64,000 nucleotides of DNA. It comes from an uncultured Paracoccaceae bacterium. GTDB lineage: Bacteria > Pseudomonadota > Alphaproteobacteria > Rhodobacterales > Rhodobacteraceae. A model generated the notes under the pieces. That model searched no databases. It saw only the letters and a list, made by a program, of their open reading frames with translations, and was not told where the DNA came from. The translations under genes were made by a program, and so were the position numbers. Location: positions 41,249 through 105,248 of the forward strand of contig CANLSM010000012.1 of assembly GCA_947493745.1 (NCBI GenBank). Reading direction: 5' to 3'. How positions within the stretch are numbered: position 1 is the stretch's first letter; the number at the start of each line of letters is the position of its first letter. Below are positions 16,802 through 25,897 of this stretch, piece after piece.

Positions 16802-18142
16802 ATGATCTCAAATCAGGCACCGCTCGTCTCGGTGATTATGGCGAATTACAATGGCGGGCAGCATATCGAAGCGGCCCTGCAATCCGTTCTGATGCAGAGC
16901 ATCGACAGTCTTGAGGTTCTGGTTGCCGACGACGCCTCGACCGATAACAGCGTTGCGCTGGTCGAGGCGATCTGCGCGCGGGATGCCCGGGTCTGCCTGC
17001 TGACAAGCAAGGTCAATGGCGGAGCGGGCGCCGCGCGGAACCGGGCATTAGATCGTGCCCGCGGTGTCTGGATCGCGATTGTTGATGCGGACGATCTGGT
17101 CCATCCCGACCGGCTTGCACGGATGATTGCGGCATCGGTGAAGTTCGGTGCCGACGCGGTGGCCGACGACATGATCTATTTCTCTCAGACGGAGGTTTCT
17201 GCGCCCCGCATCTTGCACGGCATGACCGGGATCACCCCGATCAATGCGCTTGGCATGGCGCGGTCGGACAGCGGTGATGCGCCGCTTGGATATCTCAAGC
17301 CGCTGATGCGCCGGACAGCCGTCGGTGATCTGCGTTACCGCGAGGATATCCGCATCGGTGAGGATCACGATTTCTACATGCGCTACCTGCTGGGCGGTGG
17401 TCGGTTTTATCTGCTGCCGGAGGCATATTACCTCTACCGCCGTCATTCGGGGTCGGTATCACACCGGCTCAGCCCGACCGCGCTGGAGGAGATGATCGGG
17501 GCGCAGCGCGATCTGCCGCATGCCTTCCCCGACATGGGTCCGGCGCTTGCGACCTGCCTTGCCGATCGCGAGACCGGTCTTCGCGACAAGATGGCGTTCG
17601 AGATTCTGGTCGAGCGGATCAAGGCGGGGCGGTTCGTGAGGGCCGCTCTCGCGATTGCCCGGAACCGTGCTTTGTTGCCCATGCTGATGACAGCCGCCCA
17701 GGAACACCGGGCAAGGCGGCACCCGCCGACGCGTGCGCCGGGGCGTGAGGGCGACATCCTCCTGCTTGCGCCGGGTCAGGCCGCGCCATCGGAACTGCCG
17801 ATGGTCGAGCGGGTTCCTATCCCCAAGCGCCCCGATACCTGGAATGCCGGTGAGTGGGCCGCCTTCGTCGCCAAACACGCCAACTGTCGCCGGGCCTTCG
17901 GGATCGGAGTGCCGGGCCTGCACGCGCTGGGATACATTCTCGGCAAACGGTATCTCTTGGCTGAAAAGGGCACATGGCCCGAAGCGGTCCCGTCGATGGT
18001 GCAGAGCGGCCATGCCACAGCGCTTCGGGCATCTGATCTGGACGAGACACCTGTTGAGGACGGGCATATCCATCTGATAGACTTTGATGCCGAGATGGTC
18101 CCCGTTGACCGGAACATGATCTGCCGACAGGTGGCGCAGTGA
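16802..18142 (+). CDS. Glycosyltransferase family 2 with extra C-terminal domain
   Basis: A 446-residue protein. Residues of about 7-230 form a GT-A domain: VSVIMANYNGGQHIEAAL, VLVADDASTDNSV, ARNRALDRARGVWIAIVDADD (with the DxD metal site) and GEDHDFYMRYLL. It is closest in look to the ExoO/ExoU type that extends lipid-linked repeat units at the cytoplasmic face. Residues of about 310-446 form an additional domain I do not recognise. The ATG at 16802 has GAAGG upstream; 12 further in-frame codons upstream look non-coding. Its stop overlaps the next ATG as TGATG. Confidence 0.82.
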   Translation: MISNQAPLVSVIMANYNGGQHIEAALQSVLMQSIDSLEVLVADDASTDNSVALVEAICARDARVCLLTSKVNGGAGAARNRALDRARGVWIAIVDADDLVHPDRLARMIAASVKFGADAVADDMIYFSQTEVSAPRILHGMTGITPINALGMARSDSGDAPLGYLKPLMRRTAVGDLRYREDIRIGEDHDFYMRYLLGGGRFYLLPEAYYLYRRHSGSVSHRLSPTALEEMIGAQRDLPHAFPDMGPALATCLADRETGLRDKMAFEILVERIKAGRFVRAALAIARNRALLPMLMTAAQEHRARRHPPTRAPGREGDILLLAPGQAAPSELPMVERVPIPKRPDTWNAGEWAAFVAKHANCRRAFGIGVPGLHALGYILGKRYLLAEKGTWPEAVPSMVQSGHATALRASDLDETPVEDGHIHLIDFDAEMVPVDRNMICRQVAQ

Positions 18143-19119
18143 TGACAAATGACCGTCCCCTGGTGCATGTCCGCACCCCGACCTACCGCAGGCCCGATGC
18201 ATTGCGGCGCTGCCTGGAAAGTCTTCAGGCGCAAAGCTGGGCCGACTGGGTCTGTGATGTCTATGATGATGACCCGGACGCCTCCGCCAGCGCGGTTGTC
18301 GAGCAACTGGGTGATCCACGTATCACCTACAACCAGAACCGACCGCAGCGCTTTGCCTCGCTGAATATCGACCGGTGCTTCACCCGGGAAAATCCACGGG
18401 ATGCCGATTTCTTCTGTGTCGCGGAAGATGACAACTTTCTGCTGCCCCGCTTCATGGAGGACAATATCCGGCTCAGCTGCGAACATGGCGTCGAGATCGT
18501 CTTTCGCAATCAGCTTATCGAATGGAAAAGCGGTACCGAGCAGGCCAATATCGATGGTCGGGGCGTTCTGGAGCGGAAGTTCGTGGAAGGGCTCTACCAG
18601 CCGGACCTCTTTCGCCTTGCGATGATTGCCAGCATCGGGGTCTCCAATGGCGGATTGTTCTGGTCCCGGCATGCGGTCTCGGATTTCGAGATCGGTGTCC
18701 CTTGCAGCGCGACGTTGCAGGAATACATGCGGACCTTCATCATGTCCGAGCCGATTTACGTGGCGCTCGATCCCCAGGCGGTCTGGGCGTTCAACGGCGA
18801 GGGCACAACGCGGGATCTGGGGTTCAGGACGAACAAGATCTCCGAGTTGCGCCTGAAAAAATCGGTCGGGCGGCTGCAACGCAAGGCCTGGTCGATGGCA
18901 CCAAAGGCCGATCGGGCGCGGTTTCTCAGCCATGAGGCGTTCACCTTCCCGGTCAAGAAACGCGCACGTGGTCTTGTGAAATCCCACATCCGTCTGAATG
19001 TCGGCCGGGCGCTCAGCGTCAGACAGATTGCGCGCCTTGCCATGCGCGGCGGTCTGATCCGTCTCTTCGGACGGGTCGAGCCTGCGCTGAATCAGTTCAT
19101 CAGGACGCGGGTCGGCTGA
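18142..19119 (+). CDS. Glycosyltransferase family 2-like protein
   Basis: A 325-residue protein with a GT-A fold: PLVHVRTPTYRRPDALRRCL at the start, VYDDDPDASASAVV and FFCVAEDDNFLLPRFME, where EDDN is the likely metal/nucleotide site. The C-terminal 110 residues are basic and helical, without a clear membrane span. It is probably one of the sugar transferases building the repeat unit. ATG at 18142 is chosen over the GTG one codon earlier because of the TGATG overlap. Donor and acceptor are unknown. Confidence 0.78.
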   Translation: MTNDRPLVHVRTPTYRRPDALRRCLESLQAQSWADWVCDVYDDDPDASASAVVEQLGDPRITYNQNRPQRFASLNIDRCFTRENPRDADFFCVAEDDNFLLPRFMEDNIRLSCEHGVEIVFRNQLIEWKSGTEQANIDGRGVLERKFVEGLYQPDLFRLAMIASIGVSNGGLFWSRHAVSDFEIGVPCSATLQEYMRTFIMSEPIYVALDPQAVWAFNGEGTTRDLGFRTNKISELRLKKSVGRLQRKAWSMAPKADRARFLSHEAFTFPVKKRARGLVKSHIRLNVGRALSVRQIARLAMRGGLIRLFGRVEPALNQFIRTRVG

Positions 19120-19125
19120 CGGGAC

Positions 19126-19386
19126 TTACTTGTTGGTTTCAGGGGCGGCCCCGGCGGGGCTGTCATGGGTGTCGGCGGTCTCGGTCGTCGATGTCTGTTC
19201 GCCTTCAGGAAGAGAGCCGATGACCAGCAGAACCAGAAAATACCCGACCTGAAGCACGACAAGCGTCAGGATGACCCGCAGGATCGTCGTGCCGAAACCG
19301 GCTCCGCCATAGAGAGACCAAGCGCCGATGATGAGCGCGCAAACCCCCAGAAAGATTGCAAAAACAGGTAGCCGCAAACCAGTCAT
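19126..19386 (-). CDS. Small membrane protein, ExoX/SyrA-like exopolysaccharide repressor
   Basis: An 86-residue protein with two hydrophobic helices: residues of about 5-25 (LPVFAIFLGVCALIIGAW) and 33-55 (ILRVILTLVVLQVGYFLVLL). It ends in a polar Thr/Glu/Ala-rich tail. The pair of helices with the QVGYFL motif matches the ExoX/SyrA exopolysaccharide production repressor family, which restrains ExoY after translation at the inner membrane in rhizobia. An exoY gene in the same locus supports this. The ATG at 19386 is preferred to a TTG two codons earlier; the ribosome site is weak. Confidence 0.65.
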   Translation of the reverse strand: MTGLRLPVFAIFLGVCALIIGAWSLYGGAGFGTTILRVILTLVVLQVGYFLVLLVIGSLPEGEQTSTTETADTHDSPAGAAPETNK

Positions 19387-19491
19387 GCCCAAGCTTTGCG
19401 CACCATCGCCCCCCTAATACGCTTCGGTGCATCAGCGCGGACCTTTTATGGCATCCGCCCAATTGATGTGTCAACGCGTTTCGCGGTGGCC

Positions 19492-21411
19492 TCAGGCTTC
19501 GGCAGGAGACCGGGGTCCGAGATGCCACTCGACACTGCCCGGCATCGCATAATGGCGCAGGCGGGCGGTATCGACCTTGTTGAGCGCGATGCCCAGAACT
19601 CTGGCAGCGATCTCCGGCTCGTGTTCGAGGAAATGCCTCAGCAGCGCGCGCGGCGTGACACCCCATTCGCAGACCATAACGATCCCGCTGAGGCGCGGCA
19701 GCAGGGCCTTGACATCCGCAACCGTCCCGACCGGCGGCAGGTCGAGAATGACATGGTCGAATTGCTGGCGCAGATCGTCGATCAGATCAGCGGTTGCCGG
19801 CAGATGAAAAATCTCGCCGGACTGTGTTCTGCCGGGTTCGGAAGCACCGGGCAGAAGCCGCAGACCGGTGAAGGGCAGGGTCCAGATCGCCCTTTCCAGC
19901 GGGCAAGTGCCTTGGATGACCTCGACAAGCCCCGGCTCTCCTTGACACTGGAGCCGTCGGCTCAGGACGGGGTGGCGCAGATCGGCATCGACCAGCAGCA
20001 CCCGCCGCCCCATCCGGGCAATCATATTGGCATAGTTTGCCGCAAGCGTCGTCTTGCCTTCCCCGTTCAGCACCGATGTGACCGCGATCACGCGACCGGT
20101 GCCGTGGGAGAGTGTCAGTTCAAGGGACGTGTGGATGTTGCGCATGCTCTCGCTCAGCATGGAATGAGGCTCCAGCACGGACATGAAAAGCTCGGGCACC
20201 ACGGCGCGCACCTGCGCGCGCTCGGTCTCGACAGTTGCGCTGCCGTCTGCCTTGCCATCCGACCCAGGGGAGGCAAATGCACCGGAGCGCTCACCCGGTG
20301 TCACGCCCGTTTTCAGGGCGGTTGCATCAAATCGCGGCAGGTAGCCCAGAAACGGGCGACCGGTGTGCATGCGGATATCCTCGCCGGTGCGCACAAAGCG
20401 CTCGCGCAATTCCCGCAAGACCGCGATCGAGAGACCGGCCATCAGTCCGGTCAGCAGGCCGAGCGCCAGCCGTTGCCAGAGCCTGGGAGAAGCGGGTGAT
20501 CTCGGAACAACGGCAGTCGTGAGAATACGGCCGCTCGTCACCGGGTAAGACCCCTGAAGCGCCACCTGCTCGTAGCGTTCCGAAAGGGTTTGCTGCAGGG
20601 CGCTCAGTGCCTCGGCCCGTTGCGCAAGCTCGCGCATCTCCTGCCTTTTGTCCTGCCCTTCGGCTGTTCGCAGGGCGGCAATCTGCATCGCGATGGTCTG
20701 CGAGGCGGTTTGCAACTCGCCGATCCGGGTGCGCATCCAGTCGGCTGTCCGGTTGGTGGCGTCGAGATTGGCGCTCAGGTGATCATCCAGATAGGCCTCG
20801 GCATAGGTGTTGACGATCCGGGCGGCGCGCTCGGCCTCATGGTCCATATAGCTGATATAGATCGAAAAACTCCGACCGACGCGCTCGATCCGGACATTGC
20901 GCTGCAAGGTGAGTGCGGCCCGTTGCGCGCGCCGTGCGTCCTGCGCTTCCGGCTCGGGAGGCGGCTCTGCGGCAGGCGGGGCACCGCGCGGGACAATGCT
21001 GCCGAAGGTCGAAAGGGTTGCCCGCGCCATGGAGCTTGGCGGATTCAGGTAGTCCTCATCCCGGTGCAACGCCAGCCGCTCACTGACCTCGGTTGCCAGT
21101 TGCAGCGATTGCAGCACCTGGATTTCATTCAGCAGTGAGGTGTCGTTGCGCAAAAGCGGCACGCTGGTCGTGATCTCTTCGGCCAGACCGCTGAGCCGGT
21201 CATCCACCAGAACCTTGGCGGAGGCGTAGTATTGTTTCGGCGTGGTCGCATAATGGGTGATGCCGAGCGCGAGCCCGGCCAGTGTGCAAAGTAGAAGCGG
21301 CATCGCCTGCCGCCTGAGCGCAGCGAGAAGTGCGCCGATGGTGGCGGGATCTGACGGGGTGGCGGGCTCATGGCCGGGGCCACCAAGACGCAGTCCGAGA
21401 TCCTTCATCAT
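19492..21411 (-). CDS. exoP: Polysaccharide copolymerase with tyrosine-kinase domain, ExoP/Wzc family
   Basis: A 639-residue protein. An N-terminal transmembrane helix (AMPLLLCTLAGLALGITHYA), Wzz domain and long periplasmic coiled coil (about residues 60-295) lead to a second helix (LALGLLTGLMAGLSIAVL) with the proline-rich region before it. The C-terminal cytoplasmic BY-kinase domain has Walker A NGEGKTTLAAN, Walker A' LLVDADLRHP and VILDLPPVGTVAD. No tyrosine cluster is seen at the C-terminus, as in ExoP-type members with few Tyr residues. It controls chain length and export with the ExoF-type protein. The stop of the next-upstream GT2 gene overlaps its start by 4 bases. Confidence 0.88.
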   Translation of the reverse strand: MMKDLGLRLGGPGHEPATPSDPATIGALLAALRRQAMPLLLCTLAGLALGITHYATTPKQYYASAKVLVDDRLSGLAEEITTSVPLLRNDTSLLNEIQVLQSLQLATEVSERLALHRDEDYLNPPSSMARATLSTFGSIVPRGAPPAAEPPPEPEAQDARRAQRAALTLQRNVRIERVGRSFSIYISYMDHEAERAARIVNTYAEAYLDDHLSANLDATNRTADWMRTRIGELQTASQTIAMQIAALRTAEGQDKRQEMRELAQRAEALSALQQTLSERYEQVALQGSYPVTSGRILTTAVVPRSPASPRLWQRLALGLLTGLMAGLSIAVLRELRERFVRTGEDIRMHTGRPFLGYLPRFDATALKTGVTPGERSGAFASPGSDGKADGSATVETERAQVRAVVPELFMSVLEPHSMLSESMRNIHTSLELTLSHGTGRVIAVTSVLNGEGKTTLAANYANMIARMGRRVLLVDADLRHPVLSRRLQCQGEPGLVEVIQGTCPLERAIWTLPFTGLRLLPGASEPGRTQSGEIFHLPATADLIDDLRQQFDHVILDLPPVGTVADVKALLPRLSGIVMVCEWGVTPRALLRHFLEHEPEIAARVLGIALNKVDTARLRHYAMPGSVEWHLGPRSPAEA

Positions 21412-22334
21412 CGACCTCCCTTGAGGCCATCAACAACAGGGTCGGGCCGGTAGAGAGGCAGCAGGCCCAATCCGGTGACGGCAGAGATTTTTCCCGCATG
21501 AAGCGCCAGCCGCATCAGTGCGGCGTTTCGTCTTGCAGGTGCAAAGGCGTGCAGAAGGGCGGTGCCCGCGCAATAAACCACCTTCGCGGCGCCCAGCCCG
21601 ACAAGGCGCAGTTTCCGCGCGGGCGTATCCGCCTGGCCCGGCAGCCGGCCATGGGTCTGGCCCATGCGAAACCGTCGCCGCAGCAGCCAGCCGAAGGTGG
21701 CGCGCCCGGTCGGGACCGGCTCCAGAACCAGTGCGTCCTCTGCAAAGGCGATACTGCCGCCGCGCCGGACCATCTCGGCAAAGAAGGTCGTGTCCTCGCC
21801 GCCGGTCTGGCCGAGTGTCAGATCGAAGCGAAGGCCCTCAAGCGCCGCGCTTCGCCGGTTGATCAGGACATTGCAGGTATAGCCGGTCCGGATCTTGTCC
21901 CGCACCCAGACAGGCCGGGTGGAGTGGACATCGGCAAGCCGCATCCAGCGCGGGGCCGTCTCGTCATAGATCGCCTGAACCGGCCCAAGCACCGCATCGA
22001 CCCGATGTCTTCGCTGTGTTTCAAGCAAGGCTGCCAGCCATTCGGGCGAGGCCAGCTCATCATCGTCGATAAAGGCGAGACAATCCGCATCGCTGTGATC
22101 CAGCGCGCCATTGCGGGCAATCGAGATGTTGGCATGCGGACAATGGACATAGCGAAGCGGGATCGGCAGGTCGATGCTCTCGACCACGCCCTGCGCACTC
22201 GGTGTCCGGTCATTGTCGATCACCAGAACCGAGGCCGTGATCCCTTCGGGGACTTGCAGATGCCCGAGTGACGCAAGCGTGTCCGAAAGATGCGGGCGCT
22301 GATAGGTGCAGACACAGATATCGACCCGGCTCAT
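21408..22334 (-). CDS. exoM: Glycosyltransferase family 2, ExoM-like
   Basis: A 308-residue GT-A enzyme. It begins MSRVDICVCTYQRPHLSDTL, followed by VLVIDNDRT, ISIARNGALDHSDADCLAFIDDDE (the DDD metal site) and GGEDTTFFAEMVRRGG. This resembles ExoM, which adds glucose to the growing succinoglycan repeat. The C-terminus has a hydrophobic stretch. The true start is ATG 22334, which overlaps the stop of the upstream gene by 4 bases; the frame is open much further upstream but that lies over the neighbouring gene. The sugar specificity is not certain. Confidence 0.83.
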   Translation of the reverse strand: MSRVDICVCTYQRPHLSDTLASLGHLQVPEGITASVLVIDNDRTPSAQGVVESIDLPIPLRYVHCPHANISIARNGALDHSDADCLAFIDDDELASPEWLAALLETQRRHRVDAVLGPVQAIYDETAPRWMRLADVHSTRPVWVRDKIRTGYTCNVLINRRSAALEGLRFDLTLGQTGGEDTTFFAEMVRRGGSIAFAEDALVLEPVPTGRATFGWLLRRRFRMGQTHGRLPGQADTPARKLRLVGLGAAKVVYCAGTALLHAFAPARRNAALMRLALHAGKISAVTGLGLLPLYRPDPVVDGLKGGR

Positions 22335-23353
22335 CGCATGACCCTCCCGTGGCGGGCAGGGATGCTCAGCATCCTGCGCCAGAAGCCTGCGGACCACGCG
22401 ACATGCATGACCATCGCGGACAGGCCTATGAGGGCGAGTTTCGGGTCCCGTTGCGACAGGGCCGAGCGCAGACCGCTGGGGATACAGATCCCGGCCCAGA
22501 GCAGAGCGGGCAGGGCCAGCGCCGCGTGCAGACCGGACAGCAGCGCCAGAGCCAGCGCGGGCAGAACCAGCATCACCTTGGCCTGTCGAAGCCGTGGGAC
22601 GATCCGGTGTTTGCGCAGGTTCTGTGCCCGGCCCTTGCCGTAGTTGAAATACTGCCTTGCAAGGGCGCGGAGGGTCGAGCGGGGATAGTAGATCACCTCG
22701 GTCTCTGCCGTCAGCCAGATGCGATGTCCCGACTGCGCCATCCGGACATCGAACTCCGCGTCCTCGTTGTGCGTAAAGGAGGTGTCGTATCCGCCGAGGG
22801 TGCGGAAGGCCGCCAAACGGATCAGCGCATGATGCCCATGATCGACATATCCGCCCTGGGCCCGCATCCGGTGACGTGAGCCGCCATTGCCAATCGGCGC
22901 GTTCTGGGCGGCGGCATTGATCGACTGAAGCGGCGCTTGACCATGCGCAATCATCGACACCACGACGCTGTCCGCACCGGTCCTGTCGGCAACATCGATC
23001 AGCGTCTCGCAATAGTCGTCTGGGTATCTGCAATGTGCATCGATGCGGATCAGGATATCCCGGGTCTGCCCGAACCGGGCGACGGCGAGATTGACGGCGA
23101 CGCTCTGGATGCGCGCCGGGTTGTGCAGCAGCACGATCGCGGGATTGCGGCGCTTGAAGGTATTGGCGATCTCAACCGTTTCATCCGTGCTGCCGCCATC
23201 GACCACGACGATCAGCCCCCCCGTCTTTGCCAGGGTCTTCTCAAGCTGAGCCAGAAGGCTGTGCAGATGTTCGGCCTCATTGAGGCACGGAATGACGATC
23301 AGAGGGTCGGGCCGCTCGGGCGGGCTGTCGGGCATATGCAAGTCCGGTGTCAT
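22331..23353 (-). CDS. exoA: Glycosyltransferase family 2, ExoA-like
   Basis: A 340-residue GT-A enzyme with PLIVIPCLNEAEHLHSLL, IVVVDGGSTDETVEIA, ILIRIDAHCRYPDDY (DAH metal site) and FTHNEDAEFDVRMAQ. C-terminal hydrophobic helices around residues 255-325 suggest membrane attachment. ExoA adds the second sugar to lipid-linked galactose in succinoglycan synthesis, and sequence style and context agree. It is the first gene of the minus-strand exoA-exoM-exoP unit, with overlapping junctions. Confidence 0.85.
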   Translation of the reverse strand: MTPDLHMPDSPPERPDPLIVIPCLNEAEHLHSLLAQLEKTLAKTGGLIVVVDGGSTDETVEIANTFKRRNPAIVLLHNPARIQSVAVNLAVARFGQTRDILIRIDAHCRYPDDYCETLIDVADRTGADSVVVSMIAHGQAPLQSINAAAQNAPIGNGGSRHRMRAQGGYVDHGHHALIRLAAFRTLGGYDTSFTHNEDAEFDVRMAQSGHRIWLTAETEVIYYPRSTLRALARQYFNYGKGRAQNLRKHRIVPRLRQAKVMLVLPALALALLSGLHAALALPALLWAGICIPSGLRSALSQRDPKLALIGLSAMVMHVAWSAGFWRRMLSIPARHGRVMR

Positions 23354-23688
23354 CAGAGGCCACCTTGCTCAGCTTCAGGGTCCGGGGCGCACTGCCCGCG
23401 AGAAATCGGAAACCAAACCTGACAGGGCATGACCAGAAGTGGCGCTGCGCTGTCCCTGCAAACGGCGCTCATTCGAGAGCGTAATTGCAAAAGTTACGCG
23501 CAAGTTCTCCCGGTTTCGGTCGCGAATTGCCACTGCAAATCGGATTTTTCCGCCGGTGGGCGGATATGTGCCAAGAAATCCCGAAACGCGCAGAATTCCG
23601 CCGCGTCAAGGCGGTGTGATTTACTCCCAAACCGCACAATACTAGGGTTTGCCCGTTCCACCCGTCCGCAATTCACCGGTCAGTCTGC
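23354..23688. other. Divergent intergenic region, no gene seen
   Basis: These 335 bases lie between the exoA-like gene and the following plus-strand glycosyltransferase gene. Short open frames inside lack ribosome sites and family features. The right part (about 23590-23660) is AT-richer and includes CAATACTAGG, a possible -10 region for the plus gene, but I find no matching -35. Confidence 0.55.
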
Positions 23689-24621
23689 ATGGCAAAAACC
23701 ACCCTCATCGTTCAGGCGGTCAGTTTTGGCTATGTGCAGAATGTAGTGCGCTTCGTGCATCGCATGTTGCGGGCTCATCTCGACCCGGATGCGGAACTGA
23801 TCCTTTGCGATGAACTGGACCATGCCGTGTATGAGCCCGGCTCGACCGTCTTCGTGATCGGAGAGAATTTTGCGCGGCACACGCGGAGGGCCGGTTGCAG
23901 GTATGTCTATCTCAATTTCTCCATTGTCGAGATGATGGGCAACCCGCTCAAGACCAGCCGACAGGGGTGGAAGGCGATCCGGCGCAAACGTGCAATGCTG
24001 ATGGAAAAGCTCGATCTCTACGATGTGCTGCTGGACTATTTTGCACCGCAGACACGGCAGCTTCGCCGCAAGGTCGCGCAGCCGGTGGAAGGGTTCGGGG
24101 TGGCCGTTCATCCCCGGGATATGCCCGCTTTCGAGAGCATCGGGGATCGCATCTATGACGTTTGCTTTGTGGGCGGCATCTCTCCGCGCAGGCGCGAGGT
24201 GCTCGATCAGATCAAGGCGCTGGGTTTGACGCTTTCACCGCATGAGGGCGTTGTGTTTGAAGAAATCGCAGCCCGGTCAAGATGCTGTCTGAACATGCAT
24301 GCGCAGCGCTCCAACCATCTGGAGACGCCGCGGATTGTCGGCGCGATGGCGGTCGGTTGTCCGGTGGTGAGCGAGCAGAGCTTCGGCCTGAGCGATCTGT
24401 TGCCCCCCGATCATTTGGTGACAGCGCCACGTCTTTCCCTGGCAGACGCGGCTGCAAGGCTGGTGGCCGATAGGGTGCGGCTTGAGGATCTAAGCCAGCG
24501 ATCATGCAACTGGTTCGGGCAGAACTATCTGCCAGCCTGCGAGCAGGACTGGGCAAGGCTTTGCCAGCGGTTGAGATCGCTCACGCGCCCCGCGCGTACC
24601 TGCGTCGCAGATCCAGGATGA
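23689..24621 (+). CDS. Putative glycosyltransferase (GT-B, CgeB-like C-terminus)
   Basis: A 310-residue protein beginning MAKTTLIVQAVSFGYVQNVV. The C-terminal half carries a GT-B donor site of the Glyco_trans_1_2 type: CFVGGISPRRREVLDQI, CLNMHAQRSNHLETPRIVGAM and AVGCPVVSEQSFGLSDLL. The N-terminal half is less typical. It is likely a transferase for the same surface polysaccharide or a linked glycan. The last 41 bases overlap the convergent KpsC-like gene. The family call is moderate and the substrate unknown. Confidence 0.72.
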   Translation: MAKTTLIVQAVSFGYVQNVVRFVHRMLRAHLDPDAELILCDELDHAVYEPGSTVFVIGENFARHTRRAGCRYVYLNFSIVEMMGNPLKTSRQGWKAIRRKRAMLMEKLDLYDVLLDYFAPQTRQLRRKVAQPVEGFGVAVHPRDMPAFESIGDRIYDVCFVGGISPRRREVLDQIKALGLTLSPHEGVVFEEIAARSRCCLNMHAQRSNHLETPRIVGAMAVGCPVVSEQSFGLSDLLPPDHLVTAPRLSLADAAARLVADRVRLEDLSQRSCNWFGQNYLPACEQDWARLCQRLRSLTRPARTCVADPG

Positions 24622-25774
24622 AATCCAGCATGTCCTCAACCTCGCACCAGTTGCCGTCCTCGTCCTTGTACTTCTGGTAGAGCACGTAAATGATGTAGAC
24701 CATCTCTTCTAGATCACGGGTGTGGCGGCGTCTTGGAAAGCTCTGATAGTCCGTCGTCAGGCCCCAGCCCGCATAGCTTGGCGTACCGAAGATGTGGGTC
24801 TCCTTGCCCATAAGCAACGCCTCGAAGCCCAGCATCGACGAGAAAACATAGACCTTGTCGCAGACATCCAGCAGCACGAACGGGTTCAGTTTCTCGCGAA
24901 CGATATGGATGTTCTCGGCATCCGCTTCCTGTCCGTAATAGGATCGATCAATGCCGCCGCGCTTGCCGTCCAGCGTATCGGGATGGATTTTGATGATGAT
25001 GTCGTGGTCCGGGTTGTCATCAATTGCGCGTTTCAACATGTCCGAGAACGAGGATGCGCCGCCGCCGCCCCTCAGAACCGACCAGTCGTTGCGGGCCTGT
25101 TCGATGATCAGCACCTTCTTGCGCCCCGATCTGCCGATCTCGACCGGTTCCAGCGACTGGTCATTGTACTTGGTGATCTTGTTGCTCACCAGTGTGTCTA
25201 TGATCCGCCTCGCGCGTGCGCGATGCTCGGACGTGATCACAAGCGAGGTGTCATTGAGCATCAACTCAAGCCGGGAAGGGACATTTCCGTCATAGTGGAA
25301 GCCGATATCATCGATGAAAAAGCACATTGCCCGATCAAAGATCGAATCCGACTTGTCCATCAGGAAACCGCGCAGAAAACCGGCCTCGAAGAACAGAACC
25401 TTGCCGCCCGCATGTCTGGCCAGCAGCTCGTGGTAGCGCACGAAAGATCCGAAGCCGAATGCGATGGCGATCGGATAGGTGCGATCCTCCCTGTCCTCCA
25501 GCGCGTGCATATCCCCTTTCACCAGGGCATTCAGGAAGAATTGTCTGCCGTGGATGTTTGATCTCTGCTCGGCGATCAGTATGTCGCGACCTTCGGTGGG
25601 GGGCGCAAAGAGTGCTTCCACATCAAGAGGCCGATCTCGCTGGGTTTCATAGTTCCGGGCCTGAAACAAAAGCGCGGATTGCAGGCGCGCAGCCGCGCGG
25701 CGGTCCTTGAACCGGTCGCTGATCTTCGCGAATACTCCGCCGGTGAGCCGTTGATCCAGGGTTCTGAGTTTCAC
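24581..25774 (-). CDS. KpsC/LipB-like capsule polysaccharide synthesis protein
   Basis: A 397-residue protein. The C-terminal half has the pattern of capsule Kdo-transferases and related proteins: KIHPDTLDGKRGG, VYVFSSMLGFEALLMGKETH and FGTPSYAGWGLT. KpsC builds the beta-Kdo linker on phosphatidylglycerol for ABC-exported capsules; full KpsC has two such modules, whereas only one is present here. The start GTG at 25774 is chosen because AGGAG lies 8 bases upstream; a GTG at 25807 would place the ribosome site inside the gene. No kpsMT-type ABC exporter is present in the window, so its role here is uncertain. Confidence 0.75.
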   Translation of the reverse strand: MKLRTLDQRLTGGVFAKISDRFKDRRAAARLQSALLFQARNYETQRDRPLDVEALFAPPTEGRDILIAEQRSNIHGRQFFLNALVKGDMHALEDREDRTYPIAIAFGFGSFVRYHELLARHAGGKVLFFEAGFLRGFLMDKSDSIFDRAMCFFIDDIGFHYDGNVPSRLELMLNDTSLVITSEHRARARRIIDTLVSNKITKYNDQSLEPVEIGRSGRKKVLIIEQARNDWSVLRGGGGASSFSDMLKRAIDDNPDHDIIIKIHPDTLDGKRGGIDRSYYGQEADAENIHIVREKLNPFVLLDVCDKVYVFSSMLGFEALLMGKETHIFGTPSYAGWGLTTDYQSFPRRRHTRDLEEMVYIIYVLYQKYKDEDGNWCEVEDMLDFILDLRRRYARGA

Positions 25775-25897
25775 TGCGCCCACTCCTAGGGTTCTTGATT
25801 TTGACACAGCCCGTCAGGCGGATGGTGGCGAGGGACTGCGGATACCGATCAAGGCTATCCCGGATCATATGCAGGGTCCATCCGGTGCAGGGCAAGC

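Noticed and set aside
21408..23033. A 541-codon version of the ExoM-like gene.
   Set aside because: The first 233 codons overlap the ExoA-like gene; GT2 similarity starts exactly at the ATG at 22334, which also gives the 4-base overlap.
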